64,000 bases of DNA. Source: Streptomyces shenzhenensis. GTDB taxonomy: Bacteria; Actinomycetota; Actinomycetes; Streptomycetales; Streptomycetaceae. The position numbers and the translations under genes were made by a program. Below the pieces are notes generated by a model. It was not told the origin of the DNA. It did not search any database and saw only the letters and a program-made list of their open reading frames with translations. The stretch is taken from assembly GCF_003688995.1 (NCBI RefSeq), contig NZ_PENI01000035.1, forward strand, positions 37,032 to 101,031, read 5' to 3'. This document shows, piece by piece, positions 36,694 through 44,502 of this stretch (position 1 is its first letter; every line of letters begins with the position of its first letter).

Positions 36694-37335
36694 TCAGCGG
36701 TCGTCCTCCGGATGCGGCTCACCCGTCGCGTACGGGTTCTCCTCGTCCTCCGTGAGCACCCCGACGAACGGGGCGCCCTCCCCCGCGAAGGTGTACGCGC
36801 CCGCCTCGATGCGCTCGATCAGCCCCCGTGTCCACTCGGCCTCCCCGTCGGCTGTGTGGAGCCAGAGGTTCATGATCTCGCCGATGTGCCCGTACTGCCC
36901 CGGGCCGTCCTCGGGTACATAGTGCTCGGTGACGGTGGCGCGCCACTCCTCGATCCGCCGGATCCGCTCCGTCAGCAGCGCCACCGCCTCGGCCCGCGGC
37001 AGGTCGACGATGAAGCCGATGGCGGCCGACTTGACGTCCATCCGCTGGTCGTACGAGGTCAGCGCCTCGCGCACCAGCCGGAAGTACTCCGCGGTGCCCG
37101 CCTCGGTGATCTCGTACTCCGTGCGCGGCGGGCCCCCGGCGGTGGACGGCGCGATCTCGTGCGCGCGCAGCAGGCCCTGCTTGGCCATCTGCTTCAGGGC
37201 GTGGTAGATCGAGCCGGGCTTGGCGTGGGACCACTCGTGCGCGCCCCAGTACTCCAGGTCGTTGCGCACCTGATACCCGTGGGCCCGCCCGTGCTGGCGG
37301 ACCGCCCCCAGCACGAGAAGACGGATCGCTGACAT
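36694..37335 (-). CDS. PadR-family transcriptional regulator
   Basis: A 213-residue regulator with the N-terminal PadR winged helix (AIRLLVLGAVRQHGRAHGYQ, then PGSIYHALKQMAKQGLL and the wing TEYEITEAG) and a longer C-terminal dimerisation domain of the Vir/AcrR-like type. It lies 110 bp downstream of, and on the same strand as, the aldehyde dehydrogenase gene. PadR proteins often control detoxification of phenolic acids or aldehydes, so regulation of that neighbour is a reasonable inference. Confidence 0.9.
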   Translation of the reverse strand: MSAIRLLVLGAVRQHGRAHGYQVRNDLEYWGAHEWSHAKPGSIYHALKQMAKQGLLRAHEIAPSTAGGPPRTEYEITEAGTAEYFRLVREALTSYDQRMDVKSAAIGFIVDLPRAEAVALLTERIRRIEEWRATVTEHYVPEDGPGQYGHIGEIMNLWLHTADGEAEWTRGLIERIEAGAYTFAGEGAPFVGVLTEDEENPYATGEPHPEDDR

Positions 37336-37445
37336 GCGTTCCAGATTATGGCCCGGAGATCACCCGCCCCGCCCGAGGCCTCGCCCCAGCACGGTGGCCC
37401 CGAGGGGGACCGTCGAGTCTCGGGGACCCCCGTTCCCAGGCGTCG

Positions 37446-38906
37446 CTAGAAGGGGAACCTGCTTCTGCCGTGCTGTACCGAGATCCACTTCAGGGTGGTG
37501 AACGCGTCCAGCGTCGGCTCGCCGTTCAGCCGGCCGATTCCGGAGTCCGTCTCGCCGCCGAACGGCACCAGCAACTCGTCGTGGATCGTGCCGTCGTTCA
37601 CGTGGAACATCCCGGTGTCGACCCGCTTGGCGAACGCCACGCCCCGCTCGATGTCGGCCGTGTGCACGGCGCCGCTCAGCCCGTGCGGGGTGTCGTTGAC
37701 GATCCGGACCGCCTCCTCCTCGCCGTCGAACGGGACGAGCAGGGCGACGGGGCCGAAAATCTCCTTGCGCAGCAGCGAGGAGCGGGTCGGAACGTCCGTC
37801 AGAACGGAGGGCTCCACCAGGTTGTCGGTCGTCGTGCCGCGCACCAGGACGGTGGCACCCTCGGCCACGGCCTGCTCGATGGCGGCCGAGATGGCGTTCG
37901 CCTGGAGCGAGTTGATGACCGGTCCGATGACCGTCTGCGGGTCGCTCGGGTCGCCCGTCTTCAACGTCCTGACCTTGGCCACGAACTTCTCGGTGAACTC
38001 GTCGGCGACCGAGCGGTCCACCAGGACCCGGTTGGCGGCCATGCAGACCTGGCCCTGGTCGGCGTACCGGCTGAAGACGGCCGCCTCGACCGCGTAGTCG
38101 ATGTCGGCGTCGTCGAGGACCACCATCGCGCTGTTGCCGCCCAGTTCCAGCACCGTCCGCTTGAGCTGCCCCGCGCAGACGGTGGCGATGTGCCGGCCCA
38201 CCTTGTCGGAGCCGGCGAAGGAGATCACCTTGGGGACCGGGTGCTCGATGAACGCGTCGCCGATCTCGGCGATGTCGGTGAGCACCACGTTCAGCAGCCC
38301 GGCCGGCAGTCCCGCGTCCTCGAAGAGCCGGGCGAGCAACGTGCCGCCGCAGATCGGGGTGTCCTGGTGCGGCTTGAGGACGACGGCGTTGCCCAGGGCG
38401 AGCGCCGCGGCGACCGGCTTGACCGCCAGCAGGAAGGGGAAGTTGAAGGGGCTGATGACGCCGGCCACGCCGACCGGGACGCGGTAGACCCGGTTCTCCT
38501 TGCCGTCGATCGGCGAGGGCATGAACCTGCCCTCGCAGCACAGCGCCAGCTGCGCCGCCTCGCGCAGGAACTCCTTGGCGAGGTGGATCTCGAACCGCGC
38601 CTTCAGGAGCGTGCCGCCCAGTTCGGCGACGATCATCTCGGTGATCTGCTGTTCCCGCTCCTCGACCAGGCGCAGGACCCGCTCGAACAGGACGCGGCGG
38701 GTATAGGGGTTGGTCTCGGCCCACTCGCGCTGGGCGCGGGCCGCGGCCCGGTAGGCCTCATCGATCTCGTCGACGGTGGCTATGGTGATCGAGGCCAGCT
38801 TCTCGCCGTCGTACGGGTTGAAGTCGATGATGTCCCAGGAACCGGTGCCCGGACGCCACTCGCCGTCGATGTACTGCTGGGCCAGGTCGGTGAAGCAGGA
38901 CGACAT
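37446..38906 (-). CDS. Aldehyde dehydrogenase (benzaldehyde/vanillin dehydrogenase-like)
   Basis: NAD(P)-dependent oxidation of an aldehyde to the acid. The 486-residue protein shows the cofactor region GVAGVISPFNFPFLLA and LKPHQDTP, the general-base Glu in VLELGGNSAMVVLDDAD and the catalytic C288 in DQGQVCMAANRVLV. The C-terminal FGGETDSGIGRLNGEPTLDAF pattern is common in aromatic-aldehyde members. Its upstream region contains a direct repeat (TGATCACGC twice at 38969-38986) and the dyad CGTAC-N7-GTACG (38992-39008), possible PadR or other operator sites. Confidence 0.9.
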   Translation of the reverse strand: MSSCFTDLAQQYIDGEWRPGTGSWDIIDFNPYDGEKLASITIATVDEIDEAYRAAARAQREWAETNPYTRRVLFERVLRLVEEREQQITEMIVAELGGTLLKARFEIHLAKEFLREAAQLALCCEGRFMPSPIDGKENRVYRVPVGVAGVISPFNFPFLLAVKPVAAALALGNAVVLKPHQDTPICGGTLLARLFEDAGLPAGLLNVVLTDIAEIGDAFIEHPVPKVISFAGSDKVGRHIATVCAGQLKRTVLELGGNSAMVVLDDADIDYAVEAAVFSRYADQGQVCMAANRVLVDRSVADEFTEKFVAKVRTLKTGDPSDPQTVIGPVINSLQANAISAAIEQAVAEGATVLVRGTTTDNLVEPSVLTDVPTRSSLLRKEIFGPVALLVPFDGEEEAVRIVNDTPHGLSGAVHTADIERGVAFAKRVDTGMFHVNDGTIHDELLVPFGGETDSGIGRLNGEPTLDAFTTLKWISVQHGRSRFPF

Positions 38907-39078
38907 GTGATCCCTCGATCCCCTTGCTGCCGGAGCAGCCAGCCAGACACCCGATCAACTTCACGGTCTGATCACGCTGATCACGCGTCATCGTACTTGT
39001 GTTGTACGTGAGTTGGGGTGTCACCTGGGGATACGAATGCCCGTGGGGTCAGGTCAGGCCCGTGGGGCAGGGGCGGGA

Positions 39079-39939
39079 TCAGGACAGCTGGAGCAGCCCC
39101 CGCAGGAGGTCGCGGCTCTCGTCCGGCCCCGGGCTGTCCTGCTGCAACTCCTTCAGCGCGTGCTCGTACTGGGCGACGTCCTCGCCCTTGTCCAGATACA
39201 GCGCACTGGTCAGCTGCTCCAGATAGACCACATCGGACAGATCGGACTCGGGGAAGCTGAGGATGGTGAAGGCGCCGCTCTCCCCGGAGTGCCCGCCGAA
39301 GCTGAACGGCATGATCTGCAGCCGCACGTTGGACCGCTCGGAGATCTCGATCAGGTGCTGGAGCTGGCCGCGCATCACCTCCCGGTCGCCGTAGGGACGG
39401 CGCAGGGCGGCCTCGTCGAGGACGATGTGGAAGTCGGGCGCGTTCTCGGCGACGAGATGTTTCTGCCGCTCCAGGCGCAGCGCGACGCGCCGCTCCACGT
39501 CGGCGACGCTCGCGCCCTTCATGCCGCGCCGCACGACCGCACGCGCGTACTCCTCGGTCTGCAGCAGGCCGTGCACGAACTGCACCTCGTACACCCTGAT
39601 GAGGGAGGCGGCGCCCTCCAGGCCCACATAGGTGGGGAACCAGCTCGGCAGCACGTCGGAGTAGCTGTGCCACCAGCCGGCGACGTTCGCCTCCCGGGCG
39701 AGGGACAGCAGCGACTCGCGCTCCGCCTCGTCCGTGATGCCGTACAGGGTCAACAGGTCTTCCACGTCCCGTGTCTTGAAGCTCACCCGGCCCAGCTCCA
39801 TCCGGCTGATCTTCGACTCCGAGGCACGGATCGAGTACCCCGCAGCCTCGCGCGTGATGCCGCGAGACTCACGCAGTCGCCTGAGTTGCGAGCCGAGCAG
39901 CATGCGTCGCACCACCGATCCGGGCTCTCCCGCGCTCAC
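39079..39939 (-). CDS. XRE-type regulator with DUF5753 domain (WhiJ-like)
   Basis: A 286-residue regulator with an N-terminal lambda-repressor-type HTH (LGSQLRRLRESRGITREAAG, then IRASESKISRMELGR) and a C-terminal DUF5753 domain from about residue 90 (VQFVHGLLQTEEYARAV, DFHIVLDEAALRRP, LEQLTSALYLD). This is the architecture of WhiJ and its many Streptomyces paralogs that influence sporulation and antibiotic production. GTG at 39939 is preceded by GGGGAGG 9 bp upstream. The neighbouring HATPase and DUF397 genes complete the usual WhiJ-type cluster. Confidence 0.92.
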   Translation of the reverse strand: MSAGEPGSVVRRMLLGSQLRRLRESRGITREAAGYSIRASESKISRMELGRVSFKTRDVEDLLTLYGITDEAERESLLSLAREANVAGWWHSYSDVLPSWFPTYVGLEGAASLIRVYEVQFVHGLLQTEEYARAVVRRGMKGASVADVERRVALRLERQKHLVAENAPDFHIVLDEAALRRPYGDREVMRGQLQHLIEISERSNVRLQIMPFSFGGHSGESGAFTILSFPESDLSDVVYLEQLTSALYLDKGEDVAQYEHALKELQQDSPGPDESRDLLRGLLQLS

Positions 39940-40135
39940 GTTCGCCAGCCTCCCCAACCGTCTTCAAGGGCCGAAGTCTGCCACTAAAACACTTCGAGCA
40001 GTACTCGTCCGGTTACGGAAACGGAAAGAGGTCAAAGTTTCACCGCAGGAAGGAGCAAGGAGCGGGTGAGTCAAGCCTGAGAGGTTGGCGGAAAAAATGG
40101 CCAACAAGTGGTACGGGAGGGAGCATTTCGGCCTC

Positions 40136-40163
40136 GTGCACGTGCATCTGCCCTTGCATCTGC
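40136..40163 (+). promoter_or_regulatory. 28-bp motif upstream of the HATPase gene, shared with the DUF397 gene
   Basis: The sequence begins GTGCACGTGCATCTGCCC and ends TTGCATCTGC, so TGCATCTGC occurs twice as a direct repeat 11 bp apart. It lies 73 bp before the HATPase start. An almost identical copy (27 of 28 bases) lies in inverted orientation at 41168-41195, before the DUF397 gene. Probable operator for the WhiJ-like regulator. Confidence 0.7.
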
Positions 40164-40236
40164 TGTGCGCATCCGAAACCATGGTCCCGCGCCACCGCTG
40201 CATCGCAACGACCGCGAATTCCCGGGAGTGCCTCGC

Positions 40237-40728
40237 ATGGGGACGAATGGATCGACCATGCTCAAGCCGCTACGGCAGGGCCTTCCGCCGCTGGATCCCG
40301 CGGCCGTGTCCAGCGCCGCCTCCTGCTCCCTGCCCGCCCGGTACGAGGCGGTCCGCGAGGCCCGGCGATTCACCCGTGGCACCCTCGAACAGTGGGACGT
40401 GGGCGACCGCTTCGACGACATATGCCTGGTCGTCTCGGAACTCGTCACCAACGCCCTGCGGCACGCGCTGCCGGGCGACGGCGGCATGGACCCGTCCGCG
40501 TCGGTGCGGCTGCACCTGATGCGCTGGGCCGAGCGGCTGGTGTGCGCGGTGCGCGACCCCAGCCACGAGACCCCGGTCGCCCGCGCCGCCGGGGACCACG
40601 CGGCGGAGTCGGGGCGCGGACTGTTCCTGGTCGAGTCCTTCAGCGACGGCTGGGGCTGGCACCCGCTCGCGGGCACCCTCAACGGCAAGGTCGTCTGGGC
40701 GCTGTTCCGGCTCCCACCGGGCGCTTGA
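40237..40728 (+). CDS. HATPase_c_2 anti-sigma-like ATP-binding protein
   Basis: A 163-residue GHKL ATPase of the RsbW/SpoIIAB type without the kinase dimerisation domain. The N box is VVSELVTNALRHAL and the G2 box GRGLFLVESFS; the G1 box is altered (VRDPSHETPV, lacking the usual DxGxG), so kinase activity is uncertain. ATG at 40237 is preceded by GGGAG at 8 bp. In WhiJ-type loci such proteins sit between the HTH and DUF397 genes and may bind an anti-sigma-type partner rather than a sigma factor. Confidence 0.85.
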   Translation: MGTNGSTMLKPLRQGLPPLDPAAVSSAASCSLPARYEAVREARRFTRGTLEQWDVGDRFDDICLVVSELVTNALRHALPGDGGMDPSASVRLHLMRWAERLVCAVRDPSHETPVARAAGDHAAESGRGLFLVESFSDGWGWHPLAGTLNGKVVWALFRLPPGA

Positions 40729-40816
40729 CGCGGCACGGCGCCGTCCGACGTCGCTTTTCTACGCGCGTTCCGCCGGCCTCACGCGGCGAGCGCCGGCGCC
40801 CGTCCGGGCGCCGGCG

Positions 40817-41086
40817 TCAGCTCGTTATCAGGTGGTCGAACTCGCCGTCCTTGATCCCGAGCAGCATCGCCTCGATCTCCGCGCGCGTGTAGACGAGCGC
40901 GGGACCGTCGGGGAAGCGGGAGTTGCGCACGGCCACGTCGCCGCCGGGCAGCCGGGCGAACTCCACGCAGGAGCCCTGCGAGTTGCTGTACCGGCTCTTC
41001 TGCCAGGCCACTCCGGCCAACTGCGTGGCAGCCATGCCGTTGTACACGTCATACCCCCCGTACACGCCGTCAACGTCGAGGTTCAC
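40817..41086 (-). CDS. DUF397 protein (WhiJ-associated type)
   Basis: An 89-residue protein with the DUF397 core WQKSRYSNSQGSCVEFA, VAVRNSRFPDGPAL and YTRAEIEAMLLGIKDGEFD. These small proteins pair with WhiJ-like HTH regulators and are thought to modulate their DNA binding. The N-terminal 25 residues are specific to this copy. GTG at 41086 follows GGGGAG. The gene is convergent with the HATPase gene, and its upstream region carries the shared 28-bp motif and a TATGAT -10-like hexamer at 41149-41154. Confidence 0.92.
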   Translation of the reverse strand: MNLDVDGVYGGYDVYNGMAATQLAGVAWQKSRYSNSQGSCVEFARLPGGDVAVRNSRFPDGPALVYTRAEIEAMLLGIKDGEFDHLITS

Positions 41087-41167
41087 AGATTGCTCCCCGC
41101 TGGTGCACTGGCTGGTGTGGCCATTGATGCAGTGGTCAACTGATCGGGATCATAACGCTGTTCATGT

Positions 41168-41195
41168 GCAGATGCATGGGCAGATGCACGTGCAC
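41168..41195 (-). promoter_or_regulatory. Second copy of the 28-bp motif, upstream of the DUF397 gene
   Basis: Read on the minus strand it differs from the copy at 40136-40163 at a single base (CCCA versus CCCT before TGCATCTGC). It lies 82 bp before the DUF397 GTG and 13 bp upstream of a TATGAT hexamer, so it overlaps the -35 region. Two genes of one cluster thus carry the same control element facing each other. Confidence 0.7.
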
Positions 41196-41232
41196 ACGGA
41201 GTGGTCCTCCGGTTACAGCTTTGACGACCCCT

Positions 41233-41709
41233 TTACCGAAGCCTTTCAAGCGTCTGCCCCAGGCTGCGCATGGCATGCATGCGCCAACCCCCGTCCATGA
41301 TCTTCCGCGCCATCATCTGTGCCGGGTCGTCCGGGTCGAATCCCTCGTGCACTAGGAACAGACGCGTGCCGCGCCCTTCCTGTTCCAGTGTCCAGGTGAT
41401 GGTCCAGTCCGCGGGACGGGCCGGATCGGCGTCCGCCCACCGGACGGACAGCATCCGCTCGACGTCGTAGGCGAGAACCCGCACGTCGACCACGCCGGAG
41501 AAGCGGGAGTTGGGGCGCGGGACCGAGGTCATCCGGTACCGGTGGCCGACCCGGAGCCGGAACTGCTCCGAGCCGGGCATCTGCCACTGCGCGAGCAGCT
41601 CGGGCTCGGTCAGGGCACGCCAGACCTTGGCGGGCGGGTGCGGGAGGAACTGGTCGACGCGGACGGTGGTGAGGTCGCCGATGTCGCCGTCCGGGGAGTG
41701 CGCGCTCAT
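41233..41709 (-). CDS. SRPBCC/AHSA1-domain protein
   Basis: A 158-residue START-like protein of the Aha1 C-terminal family (VDQFLPHPPAKVWRALTEPELLAQW; GGWRMHAMRSLGQTLERL at the end). Such proteins bind hydrophobic ligands and are frequently encoded with an ArsR repressor, exactly as here: its start overlaps the ArsR stop by 4 bp. The ligand is unknown. It is the last gene of a three-gene operon (VOC, ArsR, SRPBCC). Confidence 0.9.
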   Translation of the reverse strand: MSAHSPDGDIGDLTTVRVDQFLPHPPAKVWRALTEPELLAQWQMPGSEQFRLRVGHRYRMTSVPRPNSRFSGVVDVRVLAYDVERMLSVRWADADPARPADWTITWTLEQEGRGTRLFLVHEGFDPDDPAQMMARKIMDGGWRMHAMRSLGQTLERLR

Positions 41710-42059
41710 GGGCGGTCGCCGTCGGGCATACGGTCGAGCAGCTCGGCCAGCCCCTTCAGGCGGTCGCGCCAGAACCGCTCGTACGGATGGAGCCAGTCCT
41801 GCACCTCGGCGAGCGGCGCCGCCTCCAGGCGGTAGATGCGCTGCCGGCCTGAGCGCCGCTCGGAGACGAGGCCGGCCTCCCGGAGCACCTTGAGGTGCTC
41901 CGAGAGGCTGGGGCGCCGCATCGCGAAGTGCTCGGCCAGGGCCTGGACGGGCTGGGGTCCGCCGTCGCGCAGGAGGCGCAGCACCTCGCGCCGGGTGGCG
42001 CTGGCGAGCGCGGCGAAGACGCGGTCCTCGGCGTCCTCGCGGGCCCCGGTCGTCGTCAT
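41706..42059 (-). CDS. ArsR-family repressor of the VOC-ArsR-SRPBCC operon
   Basis: A 117-residue winged-helix protein (VFAALASATRREVLRLLRDG; PSLSEHLKVLREAGLVSERR; wing RQRIYRLEAAPLAEV). No cysteine is present, so it is not a metal or arsenite sensor; the C-terminal WLHPYERFWRDRLKGL is typical of the AHSA1-associated SdpR-like group. It overlaps both neighbours by 4 bp. The large inverted repeat before the VOC gene is its likely operator. Confidence 0.9.
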   Translation of the reverse strand: MTTTGAREDAEDRVFAALASATRREVLRLLRDGGPQPVQALAEHFAMRRPSLSEHLKVLREAGLVSERRSGRQRIYRLEAAPLAEVQDWLHPYERFWRDRLKGLAELLDRMPDGDRP

Positions 42060-42445
42060 GCGTTCCTTTCCGCCTGGTGCCGAGTCTCCGTGAGCAGCAT
42101 CAGACCGTTGCCGTCCGGGTCCCGGAAGGAGGCCATCCGGCCCCACGGGAACACGTCCGGGCCCTGCACGGGGGTGCCCGCCTCGGCGAGCCGCGCACAG
42201 TCGGCGTCGACATCGGTCGTCAGCAACATGATCCCCCGGGTCGAGCCGGGCCGGAAATCGCCCATGCCCGGCCCGGAGAGCGTGAAGACGGTCTGCGCGC
42301 CCTCGGGGGCGACCTGGAGCCAGCGGCCCTGGGGCGTGTCGAGGTCGGCGGTGACCCGGAAGCCGAGCACGTCGGTGTAGAAGCGCAGGGCACGGTCCTG
42401 GTCGGCGACGGGGAGCGTGACGAAGGAGGCGTGTGTGATGTTCAT
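42056..42445 (-). CDS. VOC (glyoxalase-like) superfamily protein
   Basis: A 129-residue protein with two beta-alpha-beta-beta-beta modules: THASFVTLPVADQDRALRFY and the second module from about residue 70 (GIMLLTTDVDADCARL, then FRDPDGNGLMLL). This is the common fold of glyoxalase I, bleomycin-resistance proteins and extradiol dioxygenases. The metal ligands (one His near the start, a Glu near the end) are not all clear, so the activity is open. First gene of the operon. Confidence 0.9.
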   Translation of the reverse strand: MNITHASFVTLPVADQDRALRFYTDVLGFRVTADLDTPQGRWLQVAPEGAQTVFTLSGPGMGDFRPGSTRGIMLLTTDVDADCARLAEAGTPVQGPDVFPWGRMASFRDPDGNGLMLLTETRHQAERNA

Positions 42446-42457
42446 GCACCCGAAGAT

Positions 42458-42502
42458 AGGTAGGAGATTCCCTACGGGTCAAGCGTAGGGAATCTCCTAC
42501 CT
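42458..42502. promoter_or_regulatory. 45-bp inverted repeat upstream of the VOC-ArsR-SRPBCC operon
   Basis: Two 19-bp arms (AGGTAGGAGATTCCCTACG at 42458-42476 and its exact complement at 42484-42502) flank a 7-bp spacer, 12 bp before the VOC start. Each arm is itself nearly palindromic (GTAGGAGATTCCCTAC), so the element looks like two ArsR dimer sites in opposite orientation. At this distance binding would block initiation or early elongation. Confidence 0.85.
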
Positions 42503-42537
42503 GCCTGTGTGGGGGGTGTCACAGGGGCCGGGCGCGC

Positions 42538-42771
42538 TCAGCGGCTGGAGTAGGGCAGCAGGGCCATCTCCCGGGCGTTCTTGATCGCGCGGGCCAGCAG
42601 CCGCTGCTGCTGCGCGGTGACGCGTGTGACGCGGCGGCTGCGGATCTTGCCGCGGTCGGAGATGAACTTCCGCAGCAGATCGGTGTCCTTGTAGTCGATG
42701 TACTCGACCCCGGCCAGCTCCAGCGGATTGGGCCGGCTCCTGACGGGCTTGCGCTCACTCTTGCGGGACAC
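42538..42771 (-). CDS. rpsR2: Ribosomal protein bS18, zinc-independent paralog
   Basis: A 77-residue S18 with the family core GVEYIDYKDTDLLRKFISDRGKI and RVTAQQQRLLARAIKNAREM. There are no cysteines, so it lacks the zinc-binding pair of the C+ form. It is the last gene of the minus-strand zinc-starvation operon and lies 5 bp after the COG0523 gene. Confidence 0.95.
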   Translation of the reverse strand: MSRKSERKPVRSRPNPLELAGVEYIDYKDTDLLRKFISDRGKIRSRRVTRVTAQQQRLLARAIKNAREMALLPYSSR

Positions 42772-42776
42772 GGCGG

Positions 42777-44015
42777 TCAGACCTCCAGGAGGGTGTCGAA
42801 GGCGGGCGGGAGCCGCTTCCAGGCGTCGCGCCCGGCGGCGTACTCGGCGTCGGTCAGCAGGCAGGACTCCAGCAGCCGCGCCAGTCCGTCGCGGTCGAGT
42901 CCGGGCGAGGTGAAGACGAGGTGCTGGCAGCGGTCGCCGTGCTCGGGGTGCCAGTCAAGCGCGGCGGCAGCCCGGCGCACCGGCGGGATCATGTCCCAGG
43001 CGGCGTCGGGCAGCGCGGCCAGCCACGGACCCGCGCTCTCCACGCACAGGGCCCCGCCGGCCGCGTCCCAGTGCAGCAGCGTGTCGGGCCGGTCGGCGAG
43101 CCAGAACCGCCCCCGGCTGCGGGCGGCGGCGCAGGTCACGTCCTCCAGCGCCGCGTACAGCCGCTCCGGGTGGAACGGCCGGTGCCGGCGCCAGACGAAG
43201 GTGGCGACACCGTGCGCGTCGGCCTCCGCGGGCAGCAGGGCGCAGGCCGGGTGCTGGGCCGCCGCCGCGGCCTCCACGTCGAATCCGGCGAGGGCGGCGC
43301 GGGCGAGCGCCGCGGGCGGACGGCCGCCCGCGGCCCCGTCCGCCGCGTTCGCCGCGTTCACCCCGTTCGCGCCGTCCGCCCGCCCCGCGTCCGACGGCCC
43401 TTCGGCGCCGTCCCGCGGGCGGCTGTCCGCGATCGGGACCTGCCGGGCCGTCGGGTGGAGCTGGGAGAGCAGTTCGCGGTCCTCGTCGTCGGCCTCGGGG
43501 GAATCGGCCACGGCGAGCACGGTCGCGTACTCCAGCTGGCGGGCGAAGGTGTCGGCGACCGTGCGCTGGTCGGTGGCCGCCGCCGCGAGCCCGCGCTCGG
43601 CGAGGTCGTCGCCGTTGCCGAGGTACGGCAGCACGAGGGCCGGGTCGACGGCGGTGACCACACCGGTGACGGTGAGCCCGCCCGCGGTGACCACCTCCGC
43701 CATCGCCTTGGGCTCGACCGAGTCCCACAGTTCGACGACCGCGAGCCGGGTCCGCCCGTCCTGCGCGAGCCGGCGCAGCTCGGGCACCAGGTCCTCGCGC
43801 AGCGCGCAGCACGCGCAGTCGTTGACGAGGGGCGCCTCGCCGGCGGCCAGCAGCCCGGTGGCGTCCCGGACCGTGCGCACCACGGTGCCGGCCGGGGCCG
43901 TCTCCAGGTCGTGGTGGAGTACGACGCTGCCGGGCACGTCGGCGAGGAGCCTCGCCACGGCCGTCCTGCGGGCGTCGGCGTGCAGCCCGGCGACGATCAC
44001 GACCGAGAGGCTCAC
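42777..44015 (-). CDS. CobW/COG0523-family protein with degenerate GTPase motifs
   Basis: A 412-residue protein of the COG0523 family, whose members (CobW, YeiR, ZNG1, ZigA) are GTP-dependent metallochaperones. The metal-binding CxCC motif is intact (NDCACCALRED), and the C-terminal CobW_C domain is recognisable (FHPERLYAALEDV, CQHLVFTSPGLDR). However, the Walker A position reads AGLHADARRTAV instead of GxxGxGKT, the expected ExxG segment is VELWDSVEP and no NKxD is seen. It starts at a GTG overlapping rpmE2 and probably handles zinc under starvation. A Gly/Ala/Asn-rich linker lies in the middle. Confidence 0.85.
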   Translation of the reverse strand: MSLSVVIVAGLHADARRTAVARLLADVPGSVVLHHDLETAPAGTVVRTVRDATGLLAAGEAPLVNDCACCALREDLVPELRRLAQDGRTRLAVVELWDSVEPKAMAEVVTAGGLTVTGVVTAVDPALVLPYLGNGDDLAERGLAAAATDQRTVADTFARQLEYATVLAVADSPEADDEDRELLSQLHPTARQVPIADSRPRDGAEGPSDAGRADGANGVNAANAADGAAGGRPPAALARAALAGFDVEAAAAAQHPACALLPAEADAHGVATFVWRRHRPFHPERLYAALEDVTCAAARSRGRFWLADRPDTLLHWDAAGGALCVESAGPWLAALPDAAWDMIPPVRRAAAALDWHPEHGDRCQHLVFTSPGLDRDGLARLLESCLLTDAEYAAGRDAWKRLPPAFDTLLEV

Positions 44016-44266
44016 GCTCCGCCCCGTTTCCCGTACCGCCGCTCGAAACGCTCGACGCGCCCCGCCGTGTCCAGGACGCGGGCGGTGCCGGTGTAGAAGG
44101 GGTGGCTGACGTTCGAGATCTCGACGTCCACGACCGGGTAGGTGTTGCCGTCCTCCCACTCGACGGTCTTCTCGCTGGTCATCGTCGAGCGGGTCAGGAA
44201 GGCGTGGTTCGCGGCCCGGTCCCGGAAGACCACGGGACCGTAGGCCGGATGGATTCCCTTGCGCAT
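44012..44266 (-). CDS. rpmE2: Ribosomal protein bL31 type B, zinc-independent
   Basis: An 84-residue L31 of type B: MRKGIHPAYGPVVFRDRAAN at the start, then WEDGNTYPVVDVEISNVSHPFYTG. It has no cysteines, unlike the zinc-binding type A form. In Streptomyces and Bacillus this form replaces the zinc protein when zinc is scarce. It lies 9 bp after rpmG and overlaps the COG0523 gene by 4 bp. Confidence 0.97.
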   Translation of the reverse strand: MRKGIHPAYGPVVFRDRAANHAFLTRSTMTSEKTVEWEDGNTYPVVDVEISNVSHPFYTGTARVLDTAGRVERFERRYGKRGGA

Positions 44267-44275
44267 GGCGGGCGT

Positions 44276-44440
44276 TCAGCGCTCCTCTCGGAAGTCGGCG
44301 TGCCGCCCGAGGACCGGGTCGTACTTGCGCAGGGTCATGCGGTCCGGGTCGTTGCGGCGGTTCTTGCGGGTCACGTAGGTGTAGCCGGTCCCGGCGGTGG
44401 ACCGGAGCTTGATGACCGGGCGGAGTTCGTTGCGAGCCAT
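44276..44440 (-). CDS. rpmG: Ribosomal protein bL33, zinc-independent paralog
   Basis: A 54-residue L33 (MARNELRPVIKLRSTAG, YVTRKNRRNDPDRMTLRKYD). It lacks the CxxC pairs of the C+ form. It is the first gene of the minus-strand zinc-starvation operon; its ATG is 14 bp from the Zur-like box. At 54 codons it is easily missed in automatic ORF lists. Confidence 0.96.
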   Translation of the reverse strand: MARNELRPVIKLRSTAGTGYTYVTRKNRRNDPDRMTLRKYDPVLGRHADFREER

Positions 44441-44453
44441 GCTGCTATCTTAC

Positions 44454-44468
44454 TGAAAATGAATTCCA
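44454..44468. promoter_or_regulatory. Zur-box-like operator in the divergent ribosomal-paralog promoter
   Basis: TGAAAATGAATTCCA matches 13 of 15 positions of the Streptomyces Zur consensus as I recall it (TGAAAATGATTTTCA). It lies in the 62-bp gap between the divergent rpmG and rpmB genes, so one Zur dimer could control both operons. The AT-rich tract stands out in the surrounding GC-rich sequence. Confidence 0.8.
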
Positions 44469-44502
44469 TTAACACCAGTCGACGAGGAGAGGTACGTCAC
44501 CC

